Shown: positions 33,147-43,128, counted from the stretch's first letter. The stretch is 52,103 nucleotides of DNA from CAYWHE01 sp964458125 (GCA_964458125.1 CAYWHE010000001.1:1-52103), one strand, 5' to 3'. Notes: generated by a model not told the origin, from the letters alone. A program made the numbers and translations.

Positions 33147-34243
33147 CAACGGTTTGTTCCGATTTCCATAACCTGCCTCGCGATCACTGCGGCCGAATCA
33201 GGCAAGGCCAATTGTCGTATATAACGTTTCAGTTCACCCAGTTTATAATCATCACGGACCAGATTCAGCGCTGTGTCCACCAGTTTTTGCATGGCATCCC
33301 CATCCTTCACCAGTACCGCTGCGTTTTTCCTGACCAACGCTTCGATATTACGGGTCTGATGATCTTCGGCAGCCGAAGGAAGCGGCACCATCACAGCCGG
33401 TTTACCGGCAATACAGAGTTCAGAAACCGTACTGGCACCCGCTCTGGATATCACCAGGTCGGCCATGGCATAAGCCAGATCCATCTGAATGATGAAATCA
33501 AAGGCTTTCATGTTCCTGGTGCCAGCCGTTTCAAGGGCAACTTTTGCTTCGGGCAGGAAGGCTACCCCGGTTTGCCAGATCAGCTGCAAACCGGCCTCCT
33601 CAAGTTTCTGAATACCACCCTGAATGCTGCGGTTTATCGTCCTGGCACCCTGGCTTCCACCAACGACAAGAATTGTTTTCTTATTTTCATCAAAACCGAA
33701 AAAAGCGGCCGCTTCTTTCCGTTTTCCTTCCGTTGATAAAATATCGGATCGAACCGGGTTTCCTGTCAGAATCAGTTTATCCCTGGGAAAGAATTTCTCC
33801 ATGCCTTCATAGGCTACGCAAATCCGCTTTACCTTCCGGGCAAGAATTTTATTGGTGATGCCAGGGTAGGAATTTTGCTCCTGGATGACAGCCGGAACTC
33901 CTTTGCATGCCGCCATGTATATCAGGGGACCGCTGGCATAACCCCCAACGCCAACGGCTACATCCGGTTGAAACCGGTCAATGATCTTACCAGCCTTATT
34001 CAGACTGGAAATCACCTTTACCGGAAAGGACAAGTTTTTAAGGGACAGGCTCCGCTTCAAACCACTGATGTTAAGTCCTTCAATTGCATACCCGGCTGCA
34101 GGCACCTTTTCCATTTCCATCCTGCCTTCAGCACCGACAAATAATATTTCAGTCCGGTTGTCGATGTTTTTTAAAGCATGGGCAATGGCAATGGCGGGAA
34201 AGATATGTCCTCCCGTACCGCCGCCGCTGATGATTACTCTCAT
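33146..34243 (-). CDS. murG: UDP-GlcNAc:lipid I N-acetylglucosaminyltransferase MurG
   Basis: This 365-residue peripheral membrane GT28 glycosyltransferase makes lipid II from lipid I. It begins MRVIISGGGTGGHIFPA, the Gly-rich loop of the family; later GVGGYASGP and LVVGGSQGARTIN form further Gly-rich loops. The UDP-GlcNAc-binding region reads VISRAGASTVSELCIAGKPAVMVPLP..AEDHQTRNA-like. The ATG at 34243 is chosen over a GTG at 34258, because it has AGGAAGAA just upstream and gives the usual N-terminus. It is coupled to murC by a TGATG overlap. Confidence 0.96.
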   Translation of the reverse strand: MRVIISGGGTGGHIFPAIAIAHALKNIDNRTEILFVGAEGRMEMEKVPAAGYAIEGLNISGLKRSLSLKNLSFPVKVISSLNKAGKIIDRFQPDVAVGVGGYASGPLIYMAACKGVPAVIQEQNSYPGITNKILARKVKRICVAYEGMEKFFPRDKLILTGNPVRSDILSTEGKRKEAAAFFGFDENKKTILVVGGSQGARTINRSIQGGIQKLEEAGLQLIWQTGVAFLPEAKVALETAGTRNMKAFDFIIQMDLAYAMADLVISRAGASTVSELCIAGKPAVMVPLPSAAEDHQTRNIEALVRKNAAVLVKDGDAMQKLVDTALNLVRDDYKLGELKRYIRQLALPDSAAVIARQVMEIGTNR

Positions 34244-34260
34244 TTCTTCCTGTTCCACAA

Positions 34261-35436
34261 TCAGGCAATGGCTGCCCTGATTTTCTGTTTGGATTGTGCC
34301 ATTTTCAACTCCTCCTTTTCCAGATCCCGGCTCACACTCAGAATGATCCCGATGGAAATGCCGGTAAAGAATATGGATGTTCCTCCCATGCTGACCAGGG
34401 GGAGCGTCTGTCCGGTAACCGGGAACAGGTTAACGGCAACGGCCATATTGATCATGGCCTGAAACACCAGGCTGAAACCGCAACCGATAGCCAGCAGGGT
34501 GGCGAAAGCCCTTGGACTTTTTCGCGCTATCTGAATAACACGGAAGAACAGGGCGAGGTACAGGAATACAAGGAATGATGCTCCCAGTAAGCCATACTCC
34601 TCAATGATAATGGCGAAGATGAAGTCGGAATAAGGATGGGGCAGAAAATTCCGCTGGGTGCTGTTTCCAGGACCCTTCCCGGTGAAGCCTCCTCCGGCTA
34701 TGGCAATCTTGGCCTGTTCGGTCTGGAAGTTTTCCTGAACATCCTTTCCGGAAAAATTCTCCAGCCTGTTTTTCCAGGTTTCAAATCGGGGAAGCATTTT
34801 TGGTGCAATCAGGTAAACACCGATTAATAATAATATACCGGCCAGTCCGATACCCAGCAATGCCAGGATATATCTGATGTTGATTCTTCCGATGAACATG
34901 AGCACCACATTGGTTACAAACAGCAATGCAGCCGTAGAGAAGTTCGCAGGAACGATAAACAAACAGGCGATGATAACCGGAACCATGATGGGCAGGAATG
35001 CCGAACGGAAATCCTTGATGTGGTCCTGGCGGATGGAGAGCTGCCGTGCAACATACAGGATCAGTGCAATTTTAGCGAGGTCGGAGGTCTGAAAACTCAG
35101 GCCAATACCGGGAACGGTCAACCAACGGCTGGCGTCATTCAGATTGGTGCCGAGCACCAGCGTCAGCAGCAAAAGCGGCAGGGTAATGATCAGCGCAATT
35201 TTTGAAATCCGGGCATAAACCGTATACTTCAGCAAATGAGACAGGTAGATGAGGGAAAAACCAATGATGAGGGTGCGGAAATGGCGCAGCAGGTAAAACT
35301 CCGTATCCCCGGAATGGTACTTGTAAGCCAGCGTACCCGTCGAGCTGTATACGGCCAATATGGAAAAAAGACAAAGAAAGATGACGATGAGCCAGATGGA
35401 CCGGTCGCCCCTGAAATAAATGGAAAAAAAATTCAT
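34261..35436 (-). CDS. ftsW: Peptidoglycan polymerase FtsW (SEDS family)
   Basis: This 391-residue SEDS protein polymerises lipid II into septal glycan strands with FtsI. About ten hydrophobic segments are visible. Family markers include DASRWLTVPGIGLSFQTSDLAKIALILYVA (the catalytic loop region, split here by my reading), GFTGKGPGNSTQRNFLPHPYSDFIFAIIIEEYGLLGA near residue 265, and the late GQTLPLVSMGGTS. The highly charged C-terminus (EKEELKMAQSKQK) is cytoplasmic. It lies between murD and murG with gaps of about 20 bases, as expected in the dcw cluster. Confidence 0.95.
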   Translation of the reverse strand: MNFFSIYFRGDRSIWLIVIFLCLFSILAVYSSTGTLAYKYHSGDTEFYLLRHFRTLIIGFSLIYLSHLLKYTVYARISKIALIITLPLLLLTLVLGTNLNDASRWLTVPGIGLSFQTSDLAKIALILYVARQLSIRQDHIKDFRSAFLPIMVPVIIACLFIVPANFSTAALLFVTNVVLMFIGRINIRYILALLGIGLAGILLLIGVYLIAPKMLPRFETWKNRLENFSGKDVQENFQTEQAKIAIAGGGFTGKGPGNSTQRNFLPHPYSDFIFAIIIEEYGLLGASFLVFLYLALFFRVIQIARKSPRAFATLLAIGCGFSLVFQAMINMAVAVNLFPVTGQTLPLVSMGGTSIFFTGISIGIILSVSRDLEKEELKMAQSKQKIRAAIA

Positions 35437-35459
35437 TTTGCCGCCTTTTATTATTTGAC

Positions 35460-36803
35460 TTAGAGAGACCTGACCGCTTCCTTAAACTGCCTGCCGCGGT
35501 CTTCGTAATTTTTAAACAAGTCAAAACTGGCACAGCAAGGAGACAGCAGGACCACATCGCCCTTCTTACCCTTTTTGTATGCGGCCTTTACTGCAGCGGA
35601 AGCTGAGATGGTATCGATAATATCCGGAACAATGTCGGAAAAGGCCTTGTGTATTTTTTTATTGTCCAGACCCAGGCAGACAATGGCTTTGACTTTCTCC
35701 TTCACAAGGTCGCGAAGCATGTCGTAGTCGTTGCCTTTATCCTGTCCCCCTACGATCCAGATAACGGGACGATCCATACTTTCAAGGGCATACCAGGCCG
35801 AATTTACATTGGTCGCCTTGGAATCGTTGATGAATTCAATACCGTGTACGGTATTTACTTTTTCCAGGCGGTGTTCCACGTTTTGAAAATCAGAGAAACT
35901 TTCCCTGACGATGTCCTTCCGGATATCGATGATTCGCGCTGCAATTCCTGCAGCCATTGAATTGTAAAGGTTGTGTTTTCCCTGTAAGGCTAATTCAAAA
36001 ATGGACATGGTGAATGGGTTATTGTTTATATTAATGGTTAACTGGTTTTCTTTTAAATGGCCGGCCATTCCTTCTTCCTTTTTAATGGAAAAAGGATAAA
36101 GTTTCATGGGCGGGTTTCGCTTCAGCACCTCTACAGCTGAAATTTCATCATCGGCACAGTAGATAAAGGCATCGTCCTTTCCCTGGTTCTGAATGATCCG
36201 GAACTTGGAATTGACGTACTTCTGAAGGGAATAATCATACCGGTCGAGGTGATCGGGTGTGATGTTAAGCAGTATGGCAATATCGGCCTTGAACCTGAAC
36301 ATGCCATCCAGCTGAAAGCTGCTCAATTCCAGGACAAAGTAGTCGTATTTCTGTTCGGCCACCTGCAAAGCAAAACTCTTCCCTACATTTCCTGCCAGCC
36401 CGACACGCAGGCCTGCTTTCAACAGGATATGATGGGTGAGCATGGTGGTTGTCGTCTTTCCGTTCGTGCCGGTAATACAAATCATCTTTGCTTTCGTATA
36501 GCGGCAGGCAAATTCAATTTCGGATATGACAGGAATATTTTTTTCAATAAGTTTATTTATTACTTCGGCCTTATCCGGGATGCCGGGGCTCTTAATGACT
36601 TCAACGGCATCCAGAATTTGATCGTAGGAGTGCGCGCCTTCTTCGTAAGGAATCTGATGACTGTTGAGCATTTCCTTATAAGTATCCTGAATACGGCCCA
36701 GATCCGAAACAAATACATCAAACCCCTGCTGCCTGGCAAGAATTGCCGATCCTGTACCGCTTTCAGCAGCACCCAGCACCACGATTTTTTTCCGTCCTGT
36801 CAT
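35460..36803 (-). CDS. murD: UDP-N-acetylmuramoylalanine--D-glutamate ligase MurD
   Basis: This 447-residue cytoplasmic ligase adds D-Glu to UDP-MurNAc-L-Ala. The N-terminal Rossmann part reads IVVLGAAESGTGSAILA, the ATP loop is ICITGTNGKTTTTML near residue 115, and the conserved LNITPDHLDRYD and VEHRLEKV...FINDSKATN stretches match MurD (the latter contacts the substrate). The end DVVLLSPCCASFDLFKNYEDRG is a clear MurD marker. It is eight bases downstream of mraY and 23 bases before ftsW. Confidence 0.96.
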   Translation of the reverse strand: MTGRKKIVVLGAAESGTGSAILARQQGFDVFVSDLGRIQDTYKEMLNSHQIPYEEGAHSYDQILDAVEVIKSPGIPDKAEVINKLIEKNIPVISEIEFACRYTKAKMICITGTNGKTTTTMLTHHILLKAGLRVGLAGNVGKSFALQVAEQKYDYFVLELSSFQLDGMFRFKADIAILLNITPDHLDRYDYSLQKYVNSKFRIIQNQGKDDAFIYCADDEISAVEVLKRNPPMKLYPFSIKKEEGMAGHLKENQLTININNNPFTMSIFELALQGKHNLYNSMAAGIAARIIDIRKDIVRESFSDFQNVEHRLEKVNTVHGIEFINDSKATNVNSAWYALESMDRPVIWIVGGQDKGNDYDMLRDLVKEKVKAIVCLGLDNKKIHKAFSDIVPDIIDTISASAAVKAAYKKGKKGDVVLLSPCCASFDLFKNYEDRGRQFKEAVRSL

Positions 36804-36811
36804 TTTAGGCT

Positions 36812-38068
36812 TTAGCGTAATTTCAGGGTTACCACACTCAGCACAGCCAGGAAGATCCCGATGATCCAGAACCTTGTAACAATCTTGGCTTCATGGTAGC
36901 CCAGCTTTTGGTAATGATGATGCAGCGGCGACATTTTGAATATTCTTCTGCCTTCCCCGTATTTATTCTTCGTATATTTAAAATAGCTCACCTGAATCAT
37001 AACGGACAGGTTTTCCACCAGGAAGATGCCGCATATAATCGGGATCAGCAGTTCCTTGCGTATGGCGATGGCAAATACAGCAATGATGCCGCCAAGCGCC
37101 AGGCTTCCCGTATCACCCATAAAAACCTGCGCGGGGTAGGAATTAAACCAGAGGAATCCGACGCAGGCTCCTACGAAGGCGCTCATGAAAACCATCATTT
37201 CACCTGCGTTGGGGATATACATGATGTTCAGGTAATTGGCGAATACCGTATTGCCGGACACATATGCGAACACGGCCAGGGTAATCCCAATAATGGCCGA
37301 TGTTCCCGTAGCCAGACCGTCAATGCCATCGGTTATGTTGGCGCCGTTTGAAACCGCTGTGACTATCAATATGACAATCGGTATATAAATAAGGAATGAC
37401 CATTTTTCATAACCCTCCCCTATAAACGAAATTAAATGTGCATAATCAAATTCATTGTTTTTCAGGAAGGGGATGGTGGTTTTGGTTGATTTTACGTTTT
37501 CGCCCGAAAACAATATGGATTCATTGTTCCGGATTTCATCAATCACATTCCGGTTCACCTGCATGACGATATTCTGATGGCCTGACTTCTCACGGACCAC
37601 CACGGCCGGGTTGAAATAAAGCATACAACCCACGATGAGACCCAGTCCCACCTGTCCCATGATCTTGAATTTTCCAGCCAGTCCTTTTTTGTCCTTTTTG
37701 AAAACCTTGATGTAATCATCCAGGAACCCGATAATCCCCAGCCAGATCGTGGACAGGATCATCATGATCACATACACATTGGTCAATTTGGTCAGCAGCA
37801 GCGTGGGGATCAGGATAGCCGACAGGATGATGAGACCGCCCATTGTCGGGGTTCCCTGTTTTTTATTTTGACCTTCCAGCCCGAGGTCCCGGATGGTTTC
37901 GCCCACTTGTTTTTGCAGGAGCAGACGGATGATCCGCTTGCCAAGAAAAAGTGAAAAGAGCAGGGATAAAATAATAGCCAGGGCAGCACGGAACGAAATG
38001 TATTTGAATACACCGGCTCCCGGCAGGTCGGTCTGTTTATCCAGAAATTCGAAGAGGTAATAGAGCAA
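36812..38068 (-). CDS. mraY: Phospho-MurNAc-pentapeptide translocase MraY (TTG start)
   Basis: This 418-residue membrane enzyme transfers phospho-MurNAc-pentapeptide to undecaprenyl phosphate, forming lipid I. About ten membrane segments are visible. Motifs are KKQGTPTMGGL near residue 73, GFLDDYIKVFKKDKKGL with the catalytic Asp pair, NGANITDGIDGLATG, and the late SPLHHHYQKLG. The central insertion (about residues 165-200) makes it longer than the 360-residue Escherichia coli protein, as is usual in this phylum. The start codon is TTG: the family N-terminus is MLYYLFE(F/Y)L and the codon before CTC-TAT-TAC is TTG, with no suitable ATG nearby. It is 34 bases downstream of murE; murF, often found between them in other phyla, is absent. 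Confidence 0.94.
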   Translation of the reverse strand: MLYYLFEFLDKQTDLPGAGVFKYISFRAALAIILSLLFSLFLGKRIIRLLLQKQVGETIRDLGLEGQNKKQGTPTMGGLIILSAILIPTLLLTKLTNVYVIMMILSTIWLGIIGFLDDYIKVFKKDKKGLAGKFKIMGQVGLGLIVGCMLYFNPAVVVREKSGHQNIVMQVNRNVIDEIRNNESILFSGENVKSTKTTIPFLKNNEFDYAHLISFIGEGYEKWSFLIYIPIVILIVTAVSNGANITDGIDGLATGTSAIIGITLAVFAYVSGNTVFANYLNIMYIPNAGEMMVFMSAFVGACVGFLWFNSYPAQVFMGDTGSLALGGIIAVFAIAIRKELLIPIICGIFLVENLSVMIQVSYFKYTKNKYGEGRRIFKMSPLHHHYQKLGYHEAKIVTRFWIIGIFLAVLSVVTLKLR

Positions 38069-38102
38069 GGTCTGGCTTGGTTTAGGTTGGTTGGATATTC
38101 AT

Positions 38103-39578
38103 TCAGTTCAATACGGTTTGAAAGGCATCCTGTAATTCCTTCTTATCGTCAAAAGGATACTTCACTCCTTTTATTTCCTGGTATTTTTCATGTCCCTTCC
38201 CGGCCAGCAGGATAATGTCTCCAGGCCTTGCCAGGGTGCAGGCCGTTTTAATGGCTTCCCGGCGTTCGCCGATGCTCAGCACTTTCCTGTTGTGCTGCAC
38301 CGGCACTCCTTTCCGCATCTGATCAAGAATGGATTCCGGGTCTTCCGACCTGGGGTTATCATTGGTAAGAATCACACGATCGCTCAATTCACATGCAATA
38401 GCCGCCATCAAGGGGCGCTTGGTCGCATCCCTGTCACCGCCGCAACCGATGATCGTAATCACCTTTTCATTTCCTGTTCGTATATCCCTGATGGTTGTAA
38501 GAACATTATGAAGCGCATCCGGCGTATGGGCGTAATCCACGATTCCGGTTACCCGGTTTGGGGCCGTCATGTATTCAAACCGTCCCTCCACCGGATCCAG
38601 CATACTGACAGCCGTCAGCACCTTCAGTTTCTCCGCACCCAGCAGTATTGCCGCCGCGTAAATACCGAGGAGATTATAGGCATTGAAACTCCCGATCAGC
38701 CTGGTCAGCACTTCAGTTCCATCTACCTGGAGCAGCAAGCCTGAAAAATTATTTTCCACTACCCTGCAGCGATAATCCGCCGTGGTATTCAGGGCAAATG
38801 TTTTTTTGACCGCGCGTGTATTCTGCAGCATGGTCTTACCGTTTTTATCGTCGGCATTCACCAGTGCAAATGCTTCGGGGGGCAGCAAATCGAAAAATCC
38901 CTTTTTGGCCCTGATATAAGCTTCAAAAGTTTTATGAAAATCCAGGTGGTCGTGGGTAATGTTGGTAAATATGCCGCCGGCAAAAGTCAGCGCGGTGATC
39001 CTTTGCTGCACCACGGCATGCGAACTGACCTCCATAAAGCAATGCGTACATCCTGCCTCTGCCATCTCAGCCAGCAACTGGTTGATCCGTATGGCATCCG
39101 GCGTGGTATGGGTGGCCGGCACTACCTTATCGCCGATGAGGTTTTTAACGGTGGACATCAACCCGCAGGAATAGCCAAGGGATCTGAAGAGCGTATACAA
39201 AAGCGTTACCGTGGTGGTTTTGCCATTGGTTCCGGTAACGCCAACCAGCCTTAATTTCTGCGAGGGATGATCATAATAGTTGGCTGCAATATGGGCCAGG
39301 GCTTCATTGCTGTTCCTGACCCTGATATAGGTGACCCCCGGCGTGAGAATGGCAGGAAGGTTTTCGCAAACGACGGCAATGGCTCCTGCATCAATGGCTG
39401 CAGGAATAAAACGGTGTCCGTCGGTAAGCGTACCGGGAACGGCAATAAACAAATCATCCCGGTTCACCGCTCCGGAATTGAAACAAGGGGCGTGAATCTG
39501 CAGGTCGGTACTGCCATGCACTTCCAGTATGCCTGACCTGTATAAAAGATCTCTCAGTATTTTCTTAACTGGTTTCAT
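38103..39578 (-). CDS. murE: UDP-N-acetylmuramoyl-tripeptide synthetase MurE, meso-diaminopimelate type
   Basis: This 491-residue cytoplasmic ligase adds the third stem residue. The ATP loop is GVTGTNGKTTTVTLLY near residue 112; THDHLDFHKTFE and GIVDYAHTPDALHNVL follow. The specificity motif reads DNPRSEDP, the DNPR form that marks meso-diaminopimelate enzymes, so Gram-negative-type crosslinks are expected. It is nine bases downstream of ftsI and its ATG is unambiguous. Length is normal. Confidence 0.96.
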   Translation of the reverse strand: MKPVKKILRDLLYRSGILEVHGSTDLQIHAPCFNSGAVNRDDLFIAVPGTLTDGHRFIPAAIDAGAIAVVCENLPAILTPGVTYIRVRNSNEALAHIAANYYDHPSQKLRLVGVTGTNGKTTTVTLLYTLFRSLGYSCGLMSTVKNLIGDKVVPATHTTPDAIRINQLLAEMAEAGCTHCFMEVSSHAVVQQRITALTFAGGIFTNITHDHLDFHKTFEAYIRAKKGFFDLLPPEAFALVNADDKNGKTMLQNTRAVKKTFALNTTADYRCRVVENNFSGLLLQVDGTEVLTRLIGSFNAYNLLGIYAAAILLGAEKLKVLTAVSMLDPVEGRFEYMTAPNRVTGIVDYAHTPDALHNVLTTIRDIRTGNEKVITIIGCGGDRDATKRPLMAAIACELSDRVILTNDNPRSEDPESILDQMRKGVPVQHNRKVLSIGERREAIKTACTLARPGDIILLAGKGHEKYQEIKGVKYPFDDKKELQDAFQTVLN

Positions 39579-39586
39579 CCGTTCGT

Positions 39587-41698
39587 TTAGCTGAGTTCGA
39601 TGACTATTTGCTGCCCCTTTGAAAATTTACTCCCGGCCTGGATGGACTGCCTGATCACACTGCCGCGGCCGTTTGCCTTTACCTGCAAACCGTGAGTTTC
39701 CAGGAGGAACAAGGCATCACGCAAACCCATACCGGTTACATCAGGAACCAGTCCGCTGACGACCGTGACTGGAACCAGTTTCGGATTTTCCTTTTCGTAT
39801 ACAACTTTTGTCCATTGCGCCCCGTCGGTTGCCGGTCGGTATAACTGGTTGAGGGCAGCCGCGGCCATCCTGGTCTCCCTTGCATTTCCCGCTTTGGGTA
39901 CGGGATTTCCAAGTGCCAGCAGGGAATCATTCCTGGCCAGCTGAGGATGCATGTCAATACGGGTGGCGTAAACCTTATCGGAAATCTCCTTGAAAATCGG
40001 ACCGGCTACCAGGTTACCGTAATACACATCATTGGAAGGAGCATATACGACTACCATACAACTGTATAAGGGCTTATCGGCCGGGAAATAACCCACGAAG
40101 GAGGCCTGGTATTTCACCTTTCCATCCTTGTAACCGTTGTTATTGTTAGCAATCTGGGCCGTTCCCGTTTTTCCGGCAATCGTATAGGCTGCATGTTTCA
40201 GGTTGGTGGCTGTACCGCGCTGCACCACACCTTCCAGCATTTTCCTTGCTTTCGCCAGTGTAGCCTGAGAACAAATGGAGTCCACCAGCACCTCTGTTTT
40301 AAAACTTTTGACAACGATACCCTTGTCCCTTATTTCCTTCACCAGCATAGGCCTGACCATCCTGCCATTATTGGCTACTGCGTTGTACAGGGAGAGAATC
40401 TGTATGGGTGCCAGGCGGGATTCGTAACCGATGGAGAGGTAAGGAAGTGAAACGCGGCTCCAGGATTTGTCGCCGGTATTTTTAATCAGCGGCATGGCCT
40501 CGCCAGCAATCTGCATTCCAAGGGGCCGATCCAGGTGGAAGCGGTGAAGATGATCAATAAACGCCTGGGGATTTTTGCTGTAATATTTGCAGATCATTTT
40601 GGAGACGCCCACGTTGGAAGAAACTTCAAAAACCCGCTGTGCGGAAATCTTCCCGTAACCGCCTTCATGGGAGTCCTTCATGGGTTTTCCTGCACCCCAG
40701 TTGACGGCGCCACCCTGCGTATCAACCGTATCTTCCAGGTCCACATAACCATCTTCCATAGCGGCCAGCATGGAAGCCAGTTTAAAGGTGGAGCCCGGTT
40801 CAGTACCCTGCCCGATGGCATAATTAAAATCTTCCCTGTAGTCGTTATCACCGTAGCGGGTCAGGTTGGCAATGGCCTTGATATGGCCGGTAGCCACTTC
40901 CATGAGGATGGCACAACCCTTATCCGCATTATGCTTCATGAGCTGGGTGCGCAGCGCCTCCTCGGCAACATCCTGGATATTCAGGTCCAGGGTGGTAATG
41001 ACATCGTTGCCGTCCCTGGGGTCCACTACATTTTCATCATCCAGCGGCTTCCATACGTTTCCGGAAATTTTCTGCATCAACTGCTGCCCGTAAACACCGC
41101 GCAGGTAATTATCGAAGGAACCTTCAATTCCAACAGCCTCCACATCTTTCACCTGGAAGCCGATGGTTCGCTGGGCCAGCAGACGGAATGGCAGCGTTCG
41201 CTTGTTTTCCTGGGTTACAATCAACCCGCCTTTATACCGGCCAAGCCTGAAAACCGGAAATTTCCGCATCTGCCCGAGCTGGTTATAGGAAACATTTCTT
41301 TTGAGCAGGAAATAACGATCCCCTTCCTGGCGTGCCTGGCGGAGTATGCGTTTATAATCGGCCGTACTTTTATCCCGGAATAAGGTGGCCAGCCCTGAAG
41401 CCAGGGAATCGAGACTTTTATTGAACAGTTCATTAGTGATTCCGGATGCCTTGGAGTCAAACCTGATTTCGTATACCGGTACAGAAGTGGCCAGAAGGCT
41501 GCCATCGGCCGTATAAATGTTTCCCCTCGATGGTGCGATGGCTTTGAAGCGGGTGGTCAGGCTGTCGGCCTTGGCCCGGTAATAATCGCCCTGTACAAGC
41601 TGAATCTGACCCACCCTGAAAATCACGGCCGCACCGAATGCAATCATGCACCCGAATATCAGGTAAACACGCCAGAGAATATCCTTTTTGGTTTCCAT
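39587..41698 (-). CDS. ftsI: Septal transpeptidase FtsI (class B PBP) with PASTA domain
   Basis: This 703-residue bitopic penicillin-binding protein crosslinks septal peptidoglycan. There is one N-terminal membrane helix (about 8-28), then a dimerisation/pedestal region, then the transpeptidase with active-site S303-T-F-K306, S-S-N near 360-362 and K510-T-G. The last 60 or so residues (LVPDVTGMGLRDALFLLETHGLQV) form one PASTA domain, a feature more familiar from Gram-positive PBPs but common in Bacteroidota FtsI. It lies between ftsL (six bases) and murE (eight bases) in the dcw order. Confidence 0.96.
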   Translation of the reverse strand: METKKDILWRVYLIFGCMIAFGAAVIFRVGQIQLVQGDYYRAKADSLTTRFKAIAPSRGNIYTADGSLLATSVPVYEIRFDSKASGITNELFNKSLDSLASGLATLFRDKSTADYKRILRQARQEGDRYFLLKRNVSYNQLGQMRKFPVFRLGRYKGGLIVTQENKRTLPFRLLAQRTIGFQVKDVEAVGIEGSFDNYLRGVYGQQLMQKISGNVWKPLDDENVVDPRDGNDVITTLDLNIQDVAEEALRTQLMKHNADKGCAILMEVATGHIKAIANLTRYGDNDYREDFNYAIGQGTEPGSTFKLASMLAAMEDGYVDLEDTVDTQGGAVNWGAGKPMKDSHEGGYGKISAQRVFEVSSNVGVSKMICKYYSKNPQAFIDHLHRFHLDRPLGMQIAGEAMPLIKNTGDKSWSRVSLPYLSIGYESRLAPIQILSLYNAVANNGRMVRPMLVKEIRDKGIVVKSFKTEVLVDSICSQATLAKARKMLEGVVQRGTATNLKHAAYTIAGKTGTAQIANNNNGYKDGKVKYQASFVGYFPADKPLYSCMVVVYAPSNDVYYGNLVAGPIFKEISDKVYATRIDMHPQLARNDSLLALGNPVPKAGNARETRMAAAALNQLYRPATDGAQWTKVVYEKENPKLVPVTVVSGLVPDVTGMGLRDALFLLETHGLQVKANGRGSVIRQSIQAGSKFSKGQQIVIELS

Positions 41699-41704
41699 AA
41701 ACCT

Positions 41705-42121
41705 TTATTTCTGCTTTGCCGCCCGGGTGACCACGATTTTTTTAGGAGGCTCCAGAGATTGTTTCAGTCCCATGGCCTGTACACCGGTTAACACTTCTGT
41801 TTGTTTGCTTTTCATCATCAGATCAGACTGAACGGAAATAAACTCAGAACGCAGTTCACGAATTTCCTTTCCCGTGGCATCCAGTTCCCGTATAGTCCGT
41901 TCGGAATAGTAACTGTTGGCGATATAGATCATGGCCAGCAGGGTGAGGAAAAAAACAAACGGCATCATCCGGATGATGCGTTCTTTTTCCATGAAGGAAA
42001 AAATATTGATGGAACTCATGAATTTACGCGTGACGCGAATTGTTTTATTTTCCGCTGCAGCCGCCTGCATCGTGGTCTCCCCTTCAGCAGGTTCTTCAAC
42101 CGCTGGTTTGATGATATTCAT
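41705..42121 (-). CDS. ftsL: FtsL-like divisome protein
   Basis: This is a 138-residue bitopic protein. The N-terminal 65 residues are cytoplasmic and rich in Ala and Glu, one membrane helix follows (RMMPFVFFLTLLAMIYIANSYY), then a coiled-coil-like stretch (TIRELDATGKEIRELRSEFISVQSDL). FtsL is short and poorly conserved; the size, topology and position between rsmH and ftsI make the call. The open frame extends upstream to a TTG (15 more residues), but the ATG at 42121 (MNIIKPAVEE) is the better start. It links FtsQ and FtsI in the periplasmic complex. Confidence 0.85.
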   Translation of the reverse strand: MNIIKPAVEEPAEGETTMQAAAAENKTIRVTRKFMSSINIFSFMEKERIIRMMPFVFFLTLLAMIYIANSYYSERTIRELDATGKEIRELRSEFISVQSDLMMKSKQTEVLTGVQAMGLKQSLEPPKKIVVTRAAKQK

Positions 42122-42204
42122 TCCTTTACTGTTGTGTTCCGGATGTACTTTGCAAATGCTATTCAACTATTCTTTCAAATTAATTCACTGATCGGGCAAC
42201 AGCT

Positions 42205-43128
42205 TTAACCGGTTATTTCCATAATCCTCTCTCCTACCCGAAGGCGCGCACTTCTTGCCCTGGGGTTCAACTTCACTTCCTCTTCAGAGGCCAGGATGGG
42301 TTTTCGGCTGATAGCCCTGAAACATATATTCAGGTTGTTTCCAAAGAGATCCCTCTGCGTTTCTCCCTCAAAATTTCCATGACTGATGAAATTTTTAACC
42401 AGCCTGTCTTCCAGTGAATGATAAGACATCACCACCAGCCGGCCACCGATGACTAAGGCCTCCTTTGCCTGCTGTAAAAACTGCCTGAGTACTTCCAGTT
42501 CTTCATTCACTTCCATGCGCAGAGCCTGAAAAGCCTGGGCCATATATTGGTTCGCATTGGCGCCCACCCTGTTTTTCAGCAATAGCTCGCGGAATTCGCC
42601 AACAGTGGTCAGCGTCTTTACCCTTCTGGCCTGCACAATGGCGCGGGCAAGGGTTCTGGCATTACGCAGTTCACCGTATGCCGAAAAGACATGCTGCAAG
42701 GCTTCTGCACTGTAATCATTTAATACCGTGACGGCCGTTTTGGATCCCGATTTGCTCATCCGCATATCCATTTTCTCATCAAACCTGATGGAAAATCCCC
42801 TTGACGGATCATCGAACTGGTGCGAGGACACCCCCAGGTCAGCCAGAATGCCGTCCACCGGAAGGCATTGATTGTATCGGAGATGGTTCAGCATATATTT
42901 GAAGTTTTGCCTGATCAGGTTAAAGCGGGGGTCTTTAAATTCATTGTTCCATGCATCGGGATCCTGGTCAAAGGCAATCAGTTTTCCATTTTTAAGTTTA
43001 TCAAGAATGGCTTTGGAATGCCCTCCACCGCCAAATGTTACATCGACATAGGTTCCATCCTCCTTTATCTGTAAAGCCCCAAGGCATTCCCGGAGCATGA
43101 CCGGCTTATGATAATCCTGTGTTTCCAC
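42205..43128 (-). CDS. rsmH: 16S rRNA (cytosine1402-N4)-methyltransferase RsmH (GTG start)
   Basis: This is a 307-residue SAM-dependent methyltransferase (MraW). The N-terminus YHKPVMLRECLGAL, the SAM loop VDVTFGGGGHSKAIL, ILADLGVSSHQFDDPSRGFS and the late VVMSYHSLEDRLVKNF are family markers. The start is GTG at 43128: the codon just upstream in the same frame is a stop, and the next ATG would remove conserved residues. It overlaps the end of mraZ by 23 bases in another frame, so the two are co-translated. Confidence 0.95.
   Translation of the reverse strand: METQDYHKPVMLRECLGALQIKEDGTYVDVTFGGGGHSKAILDKLKNGKLIAFDQDPDAWNNEFKDPRFNLIRQNFKYMLNHLRYNQCLPVDGILADLGVSSHQFDDPSRGFSIRFDEKMDMRMSKSGSKTAVTVLNDYSAEALQHVFSAYGELRNARTLARAIVQARRVKTLTTVGEFRELLLKNRVGANANQYMAQAFQALRMEVNEELEVLRQFLQQAKEALVIGGRLVVMSYHSLEDRLVKNFISHGNFEGETQRDLFGNNLNICFRAISRKPILASEEEVKLNPRARSARLRVGERIMEITG

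Noticed and set aside
40535..41383. 282-codon plus-strand frame opposite ftsI
   Set aside because: It is a complementary shadow of a strongly conserved gene, with no motif or start context of its own.
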